Below, in pieces: positions 8,407 through 17,473 of a stretch of DNA of 64,000 nucleotides. Each line of letters opens with the position of its first letter. The stretch's first letter is position 1. Made by a program: the position numbers and the translations under genes. The stretch is taken from assembly GCF_001701025.1 (NCBI RefSeq), contig NZ_CP016793.1:7688001-7752000 (forward strand), in the 5' to 3' direction. The DNA is from Lentzea guizhouensis (GTDB lineage: Bacteria; Actinomycetota; Actinomycetes; Mycobacteriales; Pseudonocardiaceae). The notes beneath the pieces were generated by a model, which was not told the origin of the DNA, ran no database searches, and worked only from the letters and a program-made list of their open reading frames with translations.

Positions 8407-8541
8407 GCCCGGCCGCGAGCTGGGCCGGGACGGTGTGGTGTCGGCGCCTGTGACGGCGGGTATCGCAGCGGTGGACGTGTCGTCGTGGTCGACGCTGGCC
8501 GGCACTGGTTGGCGCTGGCCGGCGCTGTGGGAGGAACCCGG

Positions 8542-8901
8542 ATGGGGCTGCGGTTGACGTCGGTGACGGTCGGGTGCGCCCGGCCGCGGGAGCTGGCGGA
8601 GTTCTACGCGCGGCTGCTGGACGCGCCGGTCTCGGCGGCGGAGCCGGAGTGGGCGCAGGTCCGGACCAGGGATGGGCTGACGGTCAACTTCGAGCTGGAG
8701 CGGGAGTTCACCGCACCGGTGTGGCCGAGTGAGCCGGGCGCTCAGAACGCGACGCAGCACCTCGACATCGAGGTCGACGACCTGGCGGCGGCGACCGAGC
8801 ACGCGGTGGCGTGCGGGGCTGTGCTCGCGCGGGTCCAGCCGCAGGCCGACGTGCGGGTGCTGCTCGATCCGGACGGGCACCCGTTCTGCCTGTTCACCTG
8901 A
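8542..8901 (+). CDS. VOC family (glyoxalase-like) protein
   Basis: A 119-residue single vicinal-oxygen-chelate protein. It starts M-G-L-R-L-T-S-V-T-V-G-C-A-R-P, shows ELAEFYARLLDAPV, and ends with VRVLLDPDGHPFCLF, the usual C-terminal metal-site region containing D-P-D-G-H-P. ATG 8542 has GGGAGGA upstream; a longer in-frame start at 8485 would translate imperfect GCTGGCCGGC repeats and is rejected. VOC proteins span glyoxalases, dioxygenases and antibiotic-binding proteins, so the substrate is not assignable. It is followed by the convergent GNAT gene, with two copies of a 17-base GAGCGGG(C/T)(C/T)GTGCATT sequence between them. Confidence 0.85.
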   Translation: MGLRLTSVTVGCARPRELAEFYARLLDAPVSAAEPEWAQVRTRDGLTVNFELEREFTAPVWPSEPGAQNATQHLDIEVDDLAAATEHAVACGAVLARVQPQADVRVLLDPDGHPFCLFT

Positions 8902-8939
8902 GCGGGCCGTGCATTTGAGCGGGCTGTGCATTTCAGTGG

Positions 8940-9470
8940 TCAGGGGCGCAGGGCGAGCAGGCGGCCGGGCCAGGTGCCGTTCCTGGCGGTGAACGTGCCG
9001 ATCGGGGTGAAGCCCTGCTTTTCGTAGTAGGCGACGAGGCGGTGGTCGTCGCCGTCGTAGCAGTCCACGCGCATCAGGCCGACGCCGGCGGCACGGGCCT
9101 GCGCGCGTGCGTGGGTGAGCAGGGTGGTGCCGACGCCTGCGCCGAGGTGGGCGCGTGAGGTGACCAGCAGGGCGACGTAGTGCTCGGGTTCGGTGGCGAT
9201 GATGACGACCCCGAGTGGCTCTCCCGCTGCGGCAGCCTCTCCCCCGTCGCCGCGGGCACCGCGGGCTCCGTCGACGGCGAGCCAGACGGTGCCCGCGGTG
9301 GCGAGGCGGGTGAACCTGCCGACCGCGGCGGGGCTGCCCGAGAAGTGGCCGGTGCCCCACTGCCCGGTGCGGCCCAGGGTGGCGAGCCAGTCCTGGGCGG
9401 CGTCGAGCAGGCGCAGGATCGCCGGCACGTCGGCGGGGCCGCCGCGCACCACGGTCAGGGCCGAGGTCAT
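8940..9470 (-). CDS. GNAT family N-acetyltransferase
   Basis: A 176-residue Gcn5-related acetyltransferase. The acetyl-CoA-binding motif A is visible as LLVTSRAHLGAGVGTTLLTH, containing the Q/R-x-x-G-x-G/A-like loop, followed by VGLMRVDCYDGDDHRLVAYY and EKQGFTPIGTFT, the C-terminal beta-bulge strand pattern. The acceptor substrate is unknown. ATG 9470 lies just 3 bases from the acyl-CoA dehydrogenase stop (9474), so it is probably the last gene of the leftward HAD-phosphotransferase-dehydrogenase operon. The segment around residues 70-85 (GARGARGDGGEAAAAGEP) is an unusual Gly/Ala-rich loop. Confidence 0.88.
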   Translation of the reverse strand: MTSALTVVRGGPADVPAILRLLDAAQDWLATLGRTGQWGTGHFSGSPAAVGRFTRLATAGTVWLAVDGARGARGDGGEAAAAGEPLGVVIIATEPEHYVALLVTSRAHLGAGVGTTLLTHARAQARAAGVGLMRVDCYDGDDHRLVAYYEKQGFTPIGTFTARNGTWPGRLLALRP

Positions 9471-9473
9471 GTG

Positions 9474-10700
9474 CTACAGGTACTTCTTGAGCTCCCGCTT
9501 GGCCAGCGACATGCGGTGGACCTCGTCGGGGCCGTCGGCCAGGCGCAGGGTGCGGGCGGCGGCCCAGAGCTCGGCGAGCGGGGTGTCCTGGCTGACGCCG
9601 CCGGCGCCGTGGGCCTGGATGGCCTTGTCGAGGACCCATTCGGTCATCAGGGGGACGCCGATCTTGATGGCCTGGATCTCGGTGTGGGCGCCCTTGTTGC
9701 CGACGGTGTCCATGAGCCAGGCGGTCTTGAGCACGAGCAGGCGGGCCTGTTCGATGCGGACGCGGGCTTCGGCGATCCACTCCTGCACGACGCCCTGGGT
9801 GGCGATGGGCTTGCCGAAGGCGACGCGGGACACCGCACGGCGGCACATGAGCTCGAGGGCGCGTTCGGCCATGCCGATCAGGCGCATGCAGTGGTGGATG
9901 CGGCCGGGGCCGAGGCGGGCCTGGGCGATGGCGAAGCCCTCTCCCTCGCCGGCGATGAGGTTGGTGGCGGGGACGCGGACGTCGTCGAAGACGATTTCGG
10001 CGTGGCCGCCGTGGGCGTGGTCGCCGTAGCCGAACACGCGCATCTCGCGCTCGACGGTGACGCCGGGGGTGTCGCGCGGGACGAGGATCATGGCCTGCTG
10101 GCGGTGGCGGTCGGCGTCGGGGTCGGTCTTGCCCATGACGATGAAGATGGCGCAGTTGGGGTTCATGGCGCCCGAGGACCACCACTTGCGGCCGTTGATG
10201 ACGTAGTCGTCGCCGTCGCGGTCGATGCGGGTGGCGATGTTGGTGGCGTCGGAGGAGGCCACGTCGGGTTCGGTCATGCAGAACGCGGAGCGGATCTCGC
10301 CGTCGAGCAGGGGCTGCAGCCACTGCTTCTTCTGCTCGTCGGTGCCGAACATGGCGAGCACTTCCATGTTGCCGGTGTCCGGGGCGGCGCAGTTGAGGGC
10401 TTCGGGGGCGAGGTGGGGGCTGCGGCCGGTGATCTCGGCCAGGGGCGCGTACTGCAGGTTCGTCAGGCCGCCGCCGTGGTCGTGGCCAGAATCATTGGTG
10501 GGCGGGAGGAAGAGGTTCCACAGGCCCTGGCGGCGGGCCTCGGCCTTGAGCTCCTCGAGGACGGGCTGGCGCTGCCACGGGTCGGCGGCGTCGTGCAGCT
10601 GCTGGTCGAGGACGGCTTCGGCGGGGTAGACGTGGTCGTCCATGAACGCGAGGAGCTTGGTGCGCAGTTCCTCGGTCTTGGCGTCGTAGGCGAAGTCCAT
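9474..10700 (-). CDS. Acyl-CoA dehydrogenase family protein (ACAD10/11-like)
   Basis: A 408-residue FAD-dependent acyl-CoA dehydrogenase. It has the N-terminal helical domain, the [19 protein letters not shown]/substrate segment, [46 protein letters not shown], and the C-terminal [20 protein letters not shown] motif. The neighbouring phosphotransferase (ends 10702) is the classic partner: in ACAD10/11-type systems kinase and dehydrogenase act in sequence on 4-hydroxyacyl-CoAs. With the HAD hydrolase upstream, this operon looks like a bacterial split ACAD10 pathway for hydroxy-fatty-acid breakdown (inference). The segment [19 protein letters not shown] is typical of the subfamily. Confidence 0.92.
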   Translation of the reverse strand: MDFAYDAKTEELRTKLLAFMDDHVYPAEAVLDQQLHDAADPWQRQPVLEELKAEARRQGLWNLFLPPTNDSGHDHGGGLTNLQYAPLAEITGRSPHLAPEALNCAAPDTGNMEVLAMFGTDEQKKQWLQPLLDGEIRSAFCMTEPDVASSDATNIATRIDRDGDDYVINGRKWWSSGAMNPNCAIFIVMGKTDPDADRHRQQAMILVPRDTPGVTVEREMRVFGYGDHAHGGHAEIVFDDVRVPATNLIAGEGEGFAIAQARLGPGRIHHCMRLIGMAERALELMCRRAVSRVAFGKPIATQGVVQEWIAEARVRIEQARLLVLKTAWLMDTVGNKGAHTEIQAIKIGVPLMTEWVLDKAIQAHGAGGVSQDTPLAELWAAARTLRLADGPDEVHRMSLAKRELKKYL

Positions 10701-10701
10701 G

Positions 10702-11754
10702 TCAGAGCTCCTTGTGGGCGGCGGCGAGTCCTTGGCGGACGAGGGGGACGGTGAAGGCGCCGAGCTTGTCGAAGCCGGCGCCGACGGTCTGGCCGCTGGC
10801 GAAGCGGAAGTGGATGCCTTCGACGATGACGGCGAGCTTGAAGTAGCCGAAGGCGATGTACCAGCCCAGGCCGGAGGTGTCGGTGCCGGTGCGGGCGGTG
10901 TAGCGGGCGACGAGCTCGTCGGCGGTGAGGAAGCCGGGCAGTGAGGTGACGCCGCCGGTGATGGGGTCGTTGTCCGAGCCCAGGCCGGCCCAGTAGACGT
11001 AGAGCAGGCCGAGGTCGGCGAGCGGGTCGCCGAGGGTGGCCATCTCCCAGTCCAGGACGGCGCTGATCCGCGGCGGGTCCTGGGTGACGAGTGCGTTGTC
11101 GAGGCGGTAGTCGCCGTGGATGATCGTCGCCCTGGTGGAGGTGGGGACGGTGGCGGCGAGCTTGTCGCGCAGCTCGTCGATGCCGGGCAGGTCGCGGCTG
11201 CGGGAGGCGTCGAGCTGCTTGCCCCAGCGGGTGACCTGGCGGGTGAGGAACCCGTCGGGGCGGCCGAAGTCCGCGAGGCCCACCGAGGCGGGGTCGACGG
11301 AGTGCAGGTCGGCGAGGACGTCGACGAGGCGCTGCGAGAGCACGCGGGCGTCGTCGGGGGTGAGCCACGGGCACTGGGAGCGTTCGCGCAGGGCGGCGCC
11401 GGGCATCTCGTCCATCAGGTAGAAGGGCGCGCCGATGACCGACGGGTCCTCGACGAGCCGGTGCGTGCCCGGCACGGGAACGGCGGTGCCGGCCAGTGCG
11501 GAGATGACGCGGAACTCGCGGGCCATGTCGTGGGCGGTGGCCAGCACGTGGCCCAGCGGCGGGCGGCGCAGCACCCAGGTGCGGGTGCCGTCGCTGACAC
11601 GGTAGGTGAGGTTGGAGCGGCCGCCGCGGAACAGCTCGCCGGTGAGCGGGCCCGTGCCGAGGTGGGTGGCCAGTGCCCGCAGGTCCAGGCCGGGAAGAGC
11701 GGTCACCGGGTCGGTCACGGGGTCGTTGGCCGGGTCGGTCACGGGGTCGTTCAC
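10702..11754 (-). CDS. Phosphotransferase family protein (ACAD10-type APH domain)
   Basis: About 350 residues of the APH/choline-kinase fold. The ATP lobe is [21 protein letters not shown], the catalytic loop is [13 protein letters not shown], and the metal-binding segment is [18 protein letters not shown]. The domain matches the kinase part of ACAD10/11, thought to phosphorylate 4-hydroxyacyl-CoA before dehydration. The start GTG 11754 overlaps the HAD stop by 4 bases (GTGA). The first 17 or so residues (N-D-P-V-T-D-P-A repeats) come from an imperfect 24-bp tandem repeat, so a later in-frame GTG may be the true start. It abuts the acyl-CoA dehydrogenase. Confidence 0.88.
   Translation of the reverse strand: MNDPVTDPANDPVTDPVTALPGLDLRALATHLGTGPLTGELFRGGRSNLTYRVSDGTRTWVLRRPPLGHVLATAHDMAREFRVISALAGTAVPVPGTHRLVEDPSVIGAPFYLMDEMPGAALRERSQCPWLTPDDARVLSQRLVDVLADLHSVDPASVGLADFGRPDGFLTRQVTRWGKQLDASRSRDLPGIDELRDKLAATVPTSTRATIIHGDYRLDNALVTQDPPRISAVLDWEMATLGDPLADLGLLYVYWAGLGSDNDPITGGVTSLPGFLTADELVARYTARTGTDTSGLGWYIAFGYFKLAVIVEGIHFRFASGQTVGAGFDKLGAFTVPLVRQGLAAAHKEL
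11708..11754 (-). repeat. Imperfect 24-bp tandem duplication at gene junction
   Basis: Two adjacent copies of GGGTCGGTCACGGGGTCGTT (starting 11708 and 11732, 24-base period) lie exactly at the HAD/phosphotransferase junction. They encode the N-D-P-V-T-D-P N-terminal repeat of the kinase and supply several in-frame GTG codons. Confidence 0.8.
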
Positions 11755-12407
11755 AGGGTCACTCCGAGGGTGGCGAGGTGGGCGCGGGTGGCGTCGGCGC
11801 CGGTGTGGCGGAAGGCGTGCATGCCGACGGCGTGGGCGGCGTCGACGTTGACGGGCGCGTCGTCGAAGAACACGGCACGCCCGGCGGGGACGCCGATCTG
11901 CTCCAGGGTGTGGCGGTAGATGCGCTCGTCGGGTTTGCGCAGGCCGATGCGTCCGCTGATGACGATGGTGTCGAACAGCTCGACGAGCAGGTCGGCGGGG
12001 TAGCCCTCGCCCCAGCTGTTGGACAGCAGCGCGGTGTGCAGGCCGGCGGCGCGGGCCTTGCGGACGAGCTCGGCCATCGCCGGGTCGGGGGCGGCGCCGC
12101 CGAACATGCGCCGCAGCAGCCCCTTGTCCACGACCGGGTCGCCGCCGGTGGTGATGAGCTCGGCGGCCAGCAGCCGTTCGAACTCGGCCACGGTCAGCTC
12201 GCCGGTCTCCAGGCGGTGGACGGGGTTGCCCGGTTTCGCCTCGCGGCCGAGCCAGTCGCGCATGATGCGGCCGTAGACGTCGCGGTCGATGGCCTCGGCG
12301 TGCATCCACTGGCCGACGAACTCGGGCACGGAGACGGTCATGACCCCGCCCCAGTCGAAGACGAGCGCGTCGACCGACGGGCTGCCGGGAAGTGTCGTGT
12401 CACCCAC
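11751..12407 (-). CDS. HAD-superfamily hydrolase (subfamily IA)
   Basis: About 218 residues with all four HAD motifs: nucleophile DALVFDWGGVMT, Thr/Ser motif TALLSNSWGEGYP, Lys in GLRKPDERIYRHTL and acidic motif AVFFDDAPVNVDAAHAVG. This epoxide-hydrolase-N-terminus-like type occurs fused to APH and dehydrogenase domains in ACAD10, matching the gene order here. I prefer GTG 12407 to ATG 12443, because the 16-bp palindrome at 12419-12434 would otherwise lie inside the coding sequence and reads as a promoter-proximal operator. It overlaps the kinase gene by 4 bases and is the first gene of the operon. Confidence 0.85.
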   Translation of the reverse strand: MGDTTLPGSPSVDALVFDWGGVMTVSVPEFVGQWMHAEAIDRDVYGRIMRDWLGREAKPGNPVHRLETGELTVAEFERLLAAELITTGGDPVVDKGLLRRMFGGAAPDPAMAELVRKARAAGLHTALLSNSWGEGYPADLLVELFDTIVISGRIGLRKPDERIYRHTLEQIGVPAGRAVFFDDAPVNVDAAHAVGMHAFRHTGADATRAHLATLGVTL

Positions 12408-12418
12408 GAACCGGAGGG

Positions 12419-12434
12419 TACCGACCGGTCGGTA
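12419..12434. promoter_or_regulatory. 16-bp perfect palindrome, TetR-type operator candidate
   Basis: TACCGACCGGTCGGTA is a perfect 16-base palindrome directly upstream of the HAD-kinase-dehydrogenase operon. Its A-C-C-G-A-C-C-G-G-T-C-G-G-T core is a common shape for TetR-family repressors of acyl-CoA metabolism. No TetR gene lies beside it, so the regulator would be encoded elsewhere. Confidence 0.6.
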
Positions 12435-12550
12435 TGTCGGCAACCGGGTGGGCGCGCTGTCGACTTTCGGATGATGCGACCCGATGACTTTCAGCGGTTC
12501 CGGTCCGCCGCCGCCCTCGCTACGTTCGGTGCGGGACGAGGGGGTTGGGG

Positions 12551-14087
12551 ATGAGACGAGATTCGTCGTTCGGGTCGGTGCTGCTCGCGGTCGCGGTCGC
12601 GTCGGCCGTCGTGGTGAGTCCGGTGGCGGTGGGTCCGGCGGTGGCCGAGCCCGCCGGTGGTGGCGGTGCGGTGGTGCGCACGGACAAGGGGCTGGTCGAG
12701 GGGACGGTGGCGGCCGGGTACCGGACGTTCGGCTCCATCCCGTTCGCGGCTGCGCCGGTGGGTGCGAACCGGTGGCGTGACCCGCAGCCGGCGGCGCCGT
12801 GGCAGGGGGTGCGGGACGCGACGGTGCCGAGCCCGAGGTGCGCGCAGCTCGAGCAGCTGGGTCAGCCGGGTTCGGAGACCGAGGACTGCCTGTACCTCAA
12901 CGTCACCACGCCGGCCGGGCGGCAGAGCACGCCGCGGCCGGTGATGGTGTGGGTCCACGGCGGCGGGTTCACCGCGGGTGCGGCGTCGGACTACGACGCG
13001 CGGCGCCTGGCGACGCGCAACGACGCCGTGGTGGTGACGGTGAACTACCGGCTGGGGATCTTCGGGTTCTTCGGCTACCCCGGGGTGGCCGGGTCGGGTG
13101 CGTTCGGGCTGGCCGACCAGCAGGCGGCGCTGCGGTGGGTGCAGCGCAACGCGGCCGCGTTCGGCGGGGACGCGCGCAGCGTGACGGTGTTCGGTGAGTC
13201 CGCCGGGGGCTTGAGCGTGTGCGCGCAGCTGGCGTCGCCGCGGGCGGCGGGGTTGTTCGCCAAGGCGATCATCCAGTCGGGGCCGTGCGGGCTGACGACA
13301 CCGGGCGGGCAGCCGGGTGTGTTCGAGACGCTGTGGCGTGACCGGTCGGTGGTCGAGCAGACCGGCGCGCAGACGGCCGGAGCGCTGGGTGCGCGGACGT
13401 GGCGTGCCTGCGGCGTTGCCGGCCTCGGCGCTGCTGCCGGCGCACGCCGCGTTCGGCACGCCCGCCTACGGCACCGCGGTGCTGCCGGTCGACCCGGTGG
13501 TGGCGCAGCGGACCGGGCGGATGCACCACGTGCCGACCCTGGTCGGTTCCACGCACGACGAGGCGACGCTGTTCGCGGCGTTGATCTTCCCGCAGCCGAT
13601 CCCGACGCAGGCCTACCGGCAGACGCTGCAGGGCCTGTACGAGCCGCAGGACGTGGACGCGGTGCTGGCCCGCTACCCGGCCGACGGCAACGGCGACGTG
13701 CGCGACGAGCTGGCGCGGATCATGACCGACCAGTCGTGGGCGTGCACGGTGCACGACACGCGCCGGGAGCTGGGGCGCCACCAGCGGGTGTCGGGCTACG
13801 AGTTCGCGGACGCGACGGTGCCGGTGCTGTTCCCGGACCTGCCGCCGTTCCCCGGCGGGTACAAGGCCTACCACGCCTCCGAGCTGCTGATGCTGTTCGA
13901 CTTCCCCGGTGTGACGCTGACCCCGGCGCAGCGGAAGGTGTCGGACTACATGGTGGCGGCGTGGGGCAGGTTCGCGCGGACCGGGGATCCGGGGTGGCGG
14001 GCCGACGTGCAGTCGCTGGCCCCGGACGCGATCGGGCCGACGGACTTCGCACGCGACCACCAGTGCGGGTTCTGGGCGACGGTGTGA
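12551..14087 (+). pseudogene. Secreted type-B carboxylesterase/lipase, frameshifted
   Basis: A PnbA-type carboxylesterase with a Sec signal peptide (basic start, hydrophobic VLLAVAVASAVVVSPVAV, Ala-rich cleavage region). The mature part shows YRTFGSIPFAAAPVG, the oxyanion loop MVWVHGGGFTAG, VNYRLGIFGFF and nucleophile Ser in VFGESAGGLSV. The frame is lost near 13390-13413 and continues two frames later as LPASALLPAHAAFGTPAYG to the stop at 14087. Adding a T after 13390 and a G at 13413 gives the continuous G-C-A-D-V-A-C-L-R-A-L-P-A-S expected in the family, so two single-base deletions in short runs explain the break. ATG 12551 is the start used. A strong hairpin follows the stop. Confidence 0.85.
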
Positions 14088-14105
14088 GGGGCTGAGGGGC
14101 TGATC

Positions 14106-14151
14106 GATGAGTCGGGGCCGGGGCGCGAGAGCGTTCCGGCCCCGACTCGTC
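14106..14151. terminator. Strong hairpin after the esterase gene
   Basis: A 16-base stem, GATGAGTCGGGGCCGG (14106-14121) with CCGGCCCCGACTCGTC (14136-14151), contains one G-T pair and a 14-base loop. There is no T-run, as is common for actinomycete terminators. It lies 18 bases after the esterase stop. Confidence 0.7.
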
Positions 14152-14407
14152 AGGCGTCTCGGCTCCGGCGCTGTCGGGCGTGGCGGGTCAGGCCGGTGTG
14201 GGGTCGGCGTTGGGGTTCGGGCGCGTCGGGCGGGTGGTGACGGTGCGTAGCGCGGGTGGCCGGGGTCGCTGACGGCGTGCAATTTGCATGTGCCTGGGGC
14301 GGCGGGGGTCGCGTTCGGACGGTGGGGTCGTGGCGGGTGGGGCAACCGTGCGGCGGATTTCGGTCGTGATCACCCGGTGGGGTGCCCGGTCGGTCATCCT
14401 GTGGGTC
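14152..14407. other. Intergenic region upstream of the MFS gene
   Basis: About 255 bases with no gene that I can support. It must contain the promoter of the MFS gene at 14408. A local AT-rich island, GTGCAATTTGCATGTG (about 14277-14292), includes a G-C-A-A-A/T-T-T-G-C-like inverted repeat that could be an operator. Nothing else stands out. Confidence 0.4.
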
Positions 14408-15607
14408 ATGCCCGGCTATCTCGATCTTGTCCGTGACGGGGAGTTCCGTGCCCTGTTCGTGGCGCACGCGGTGTCGGTGGCCGGGGACCAGTTCGCGCGG
14501 GTGGCGCTGGCGGTGCACGTCTACGACCGGACCGCGAGCGCCGGGCTGACAGCGCTGACGTACGCGTTGACGTTCCTGCCGGACCTGGTGGGCGGTCCGC
14601 TGCTGTCCGGGCTCGCTGACCGGTTCGCGCGGCGGGACGTGATGGTGGCCGCCGATGTGGTGCGGGCGCTGTTGTTGCTGGTGATGGCGCTGCCGGGGTT
14701 GCCGTTGTGGGTGCTGGCGGCGGTGCTGGTGCTGGTGCAGCTGGCGGGGGCGCCGCACGGGGCGGCGCGGGCGGCGTTGCTGCCGCACGTGCTGCCCGAC
14801 GAGCGGTATCCGCTGGGGATGGCGGCGTTGAGCACGGTGACGCAGGCCGCGCAGGTGCTGGGGTTCGTCGCGGGCGGGGCGCTGGTCGGGTGGTGGGGGC
14901 CCGGACCGGTGCTGGTGGCCGACGCGGTCACGTTCGTGGTCTCCGCCTTGATGGTCAGCGCGTTCGTGCTGCGCAGGCCGGTTCCGGCGCGGCCGCACGT
15001 GCGGGCCTGGCCCTCGGACCTGGTGGGCGGGGCGCGGCTGGTGTGGCGGGAACACCGGTTGCGGGCGCTGGTGGCGTTGGCGTGCGTGTCGGGGTTCTAC
15101 ATCGTCGCCGAGGGGCTGGCCGCGCCCTACGCCGCGCAGCTGGGGCGGGGCCGGCGGCGGTGGGTTGATCTTCGGTGCGCACGCGGCGGGCACGGTGGCC
15201 GGGATGGCGGTGGTGGCGCGGGTGCCGCAGGCACGGCAGCTCGCCGCGATGCCGTGGCTGGCGGTGGCGTCGTGCGCGGTGCTGCTGCCCATGGCGTTGC
15301 AGCCGGGGCTGGGGTGGTCGTTGGTGCTGATCGCGTTGTCCGGGTGGCGAGCTCCTACCAGCTGCTGGCGAACACGACGTTCGTGCGCGAGGTGCCCGAC
15401 GCCTCCCGCGGGCAGGCGTTCGGCCTGGCCGTCACCGCGCTGCGGGTCTCGCAGGGCGTCGGCGTGGGCCTGGCGGGTCTGCTGGCGGAGCGGTGGGCCG
15501 CGCACCAGGTCATCGCCGCCGCAGGGGTGTCCGGGGTGCTCGCGGCGGGCGGGGCGTGGTGGTTGTGGCGGCAGGCGGTGGCGGCGCCTGCCCACACCAC
15601 GCCGTGA
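14408..15607 (+). pseudogene. MFS transporter (exporter type), frameshifted
   Basis: An MFS permease of the EntS/multidrug exporter type, reconstructing to about 400 residues with 12 predicted membrane helices. ATG 14408 starts M-P-G-Y-L-D-L-V-R-D-G-E-F-R-A-L-F. Helices with motif-A-like GLADRFARRDVMV follow, then LVGWWGPGPVLVADAVTF. The frame breaks at about 15145-15166 and again at about 15344. Restoring one G at 15145, one T near 15165 and one G near 15344 yields QLGAGPAAVGLIFGAHAAG and IALSGVASSYQLLANTTF, the expected helix sequences, before the stop at 15607. All three losses are homopolymer contractions. It is convergent with the small repeat-peptide gene. Substrate unknown. Confidence 0.82.
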
Positions 15608-15685
15608 GAACAGTGGGCGCGGGCGGGGGGTGCCGGCCGTCCTCATCGGCCGGTGGCACCCTCCACACGCGAGTCCCACAAGTGG

Positions 15686-15835
15686 TCAGGCGGTCCAGTC
15701 GGTCGAGGCGAACGTCCAGTCCGTGGAGGCGAACGTCCAGTCCGTCGACGTGAACGTCCAGTCGGTGGACGGGCGGAAGGTCCAGTCCGTCGACGCGGCG
15801 AAGGTCCAGTCGGTGGACAGCGCGGTGTTCATCAT
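15686..15835 (-). CDS. Small peptide made of six Ser-Thr-Asp-Trp-Thr-Phe repeats
   Basis: A 49-codon gene on the minus strand, too short for most gene finders. It starts at ATG 15835 (a second ATG follows at once) behind AAGGAGA at 15841-15847, a near-ideal ribosome-binding site. After a six-residue leader M-M-N-T-A-L come six S-T-D-W-T-F units, the last ending in Ala. They are separated by one- or two-residue spacers (AA, RP, T, A, A), then Ala and TGA at 15686. The DNA repeat period is 21-24 bases. Start, Shine-Dalgarno and stop all bracket the repeats exactly, arguing for a real gene rather than a chance minisatellite. It is divergent from the diguanylate cyclase and convergent with the MFS gene. 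No known family is recognised; a multi-core precursor peptide or an aromatic repeat peptide are possibilities. Confidence 0.6.
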   Translation of the reverse strand: MMNTALSTDWTFAASTDWTFRPSTDWTFTSTDWTFASTDWTFASTDWTA

Positions 15836-15970
15836 GACCGTCTCCTTGTGGGAATGCGGGGTTGTGCGAGGGGTGAATGGTGCGCGAGAACGCGAGGACT
15901 ACTCAGGGTGAGGTCCCCCACATGGAGCCACGACTTCACGTGACCCGGTGGCTACAGTGGTTGGTTCCTG

Positions 15971-17251
15971 ATGGTTTTCGGTGGGGGTGGCAGCGTGCCT
16001 TGGCTCGACCCGCGCCGGTGGAAGCTATGGTCCCTTCCTCCTGTCGTGCTGACCTACGTCGTGACGATTGCCGTGGCGGCGGCACTCGTCACGCTCGCAA
16101 CCGCACGGCTTACCCCTGTCGAGGCGCGCTCCTGGACGTGGTTCGCGGCACTGGTCGTAGCCGCCCTGGTCCACCTGGAAGCGGCACGAGGCATCGAACG
16201 CATCCGCGAGATCTCCGTGGAGGGTGCCCCGCACGCGCAGATGCAGTCGGTGTGGCAGTTCGCGGGCGTGCTCGTACTCCCGATGCCACTGGTCGTCCTG
16301 CTGGTCGTGACCATCTACCTGCACGCGTGGCTGCGGGTCTACAAACGCCGGGCGGTCCTGTACCGGAAGCTGTTCTCCGCCGCCACTGTCATACTTGGAT
16401 GTGCCGCAGCGCAATGGGTGCTGCACATGTTCTCGGCCTCAGATCCGTCTGATCTGGACGGTCCACGTGGGCTGGTCGCCCTCACGGTGGCCGGGTTCCT
16501 GTACTGGTTCGTCAACTACGCCCTGGTCGTGGGCGCCATCATGATGACCAACCCGGCCAACCCCGTGAAGACCGCGCTCGGTCACGCCTCCGACGTCCTC
16601 ATCGTCGCCGCCTCGGTCGGCCTGGGCTCCGGCGTCGCGATCATCGCCACCGCCCGCCCCTGGCTCACCCCGATCCTGCTGCTCACCGTGCTCGCCCTGC
16701 ACATGGGCCTGCTGCTGCCGCAGTTCCGCGTCGCCGCCCGCACCGACTCCAAGACCGGCCTGGTCGACGCCACCTTCTGGCACGACGTCGCCGACCGCGA
16801 GCTCGCCCGCGCCCGCCGCCTGACCTCCACCGTCGGCGTCCTGCTCATCGACCTCGACCACTTCAAGGTCATCAACGACACCTACGGCCACCTCGCCGGC
16901 GACCGCGTGCTGCGCGCCATCGCCGACACCGTCAAACACTCCGTCCGCTCCTACGACCTCGTCGGCCGCTTCGGCGGCGAGGAGTTCGCGGTCCTGCTGC
17001 CCGGCGTCGGCACCGACGAGGTCCGCGCCACCGCCGAACGCATCCGCTTCGACATCGCCCGCCTCGAGGTCGCCGTCATCGACCGCGGCGGCGAGGCCCG
17101 CGTGATCACCGGCCTGACCGCGTCGGTGGGGGCGGCGGTGTTCCCCGACACCGGGACCGAGCTCAGCCCGCTGCTGCTGGCCGCGGACGAGGCCCTGTAC
17201 CAGGCGAAGAACGCCGGGCGGGACCGGGTGGCGACCGCACCGGCGTTCTGA
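15971..17251 (+). CDS. Membrane-anchored diguanylate cyclase (GGDEF)
   Basis: A 426-residue protein that would make the second messenger cyclic di-GMP. The N-terminal half holds several hydrophobic helices (VVLTYVVTIAVAAALVTLA, FAGVLVLPMPLVVLLVV, GFLYWFVNYALVVGA and others), indicating a membrane-embedded sensor. The C-terminal GGDEF domain shows LLIDLDHFKVINDTYGHLAGD, active-site GRFGGEEFAVLLPG and ASVGAAVFP. An R-S-Y-D sequence five residues before GGEEF matches the R-x-x-D inhibitory site, implying product feedback. ATG 15971 is used; GTG 15995 (M-P-W-L-D-P-R-R-W-K) with a GGGGGTGG upstream is an alternative. It is divergent from the repeat-peptide gene. Confidence 0.9.
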   Translation: MVFGGGGSVPWLDPRRWKLWSLPPVVLTYVVTIAVAAALVTLATARLTPVEARSWTWFAALVVAALVHLEAARGIERIREISVEGAPHAQMQSVWQFAGVLVLPMPLVVLLVVTIYLHAWLRVYKRRAVLYRKLFSAATVILGCAAAQWVLHMFSASDPSDLDGPRGLVALTVAGFLYWFVNYALVVGAIMMTNPANPVKTALGHASDVLIVAASVGLGSGVAIIATARPWLTPILLLTVLALHMGLLLPQFRVAARTDSKTGLVDATFWHDVADRELARARRLTSTVGVLLIDLDHFKVINDTYGHLAGDRVLRAIADTVKHSVRSYDLVGRFGGEEFAVLLPGVGTDEVRATAERIRFDIARLEVAVIDRGGEARVITGLTASVGAAVFPDTGTELSPLLLAADEALYQAKNAGRDRVATAPAF

Positions 17252-17473
17252 CACGCAGGCTCAACGGGCCGGGAAGCCCCAGGCCCAGGTGAGCAGTGGC
17301 GTGATGAGCGGTGAGATGACCGGCGCCGGGGCGCGGGAGCGGTCGGAGACCCAGCGGGCATCCGCCTTCCGTTCGCGACGATGTGCGCGGCGACACGAGC
17401 GCCAGCGCCTCGCCCGCCGAACTGCTCAGCCACGTCTCCCGCTGCCCGGCTTGCACCCCAGGACCGGCCTCGG
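17252..17473. other. Intergenic region, no supported gene
   Basis: About 220 bases between the diguanylate cyclase stop and the convergent hydrolase stop. A plus-strand reading from about 17383 contains E-L-L-S-H-V-S-R-C-P-A-C, faintly like an anti-sigma zinc motif, but it runs out into shadow sequence and has no clear start signal. Confidence 0.4.

Noticed and set aside
7291..10323. 1010-codon minus-strand frame across the Hsp20-to-dehydrogenase region
   Set aside because: Arg/His/Pro-rich shadow of several real genes on both strands with no family motif.
15686..15835. CRISPR array, suggested by 21-24 bp periodicity
   Set aside because: There are no unique spacers; the units are contiguous coding repeats in one frame with start and stop codons, and no cas gene is present.
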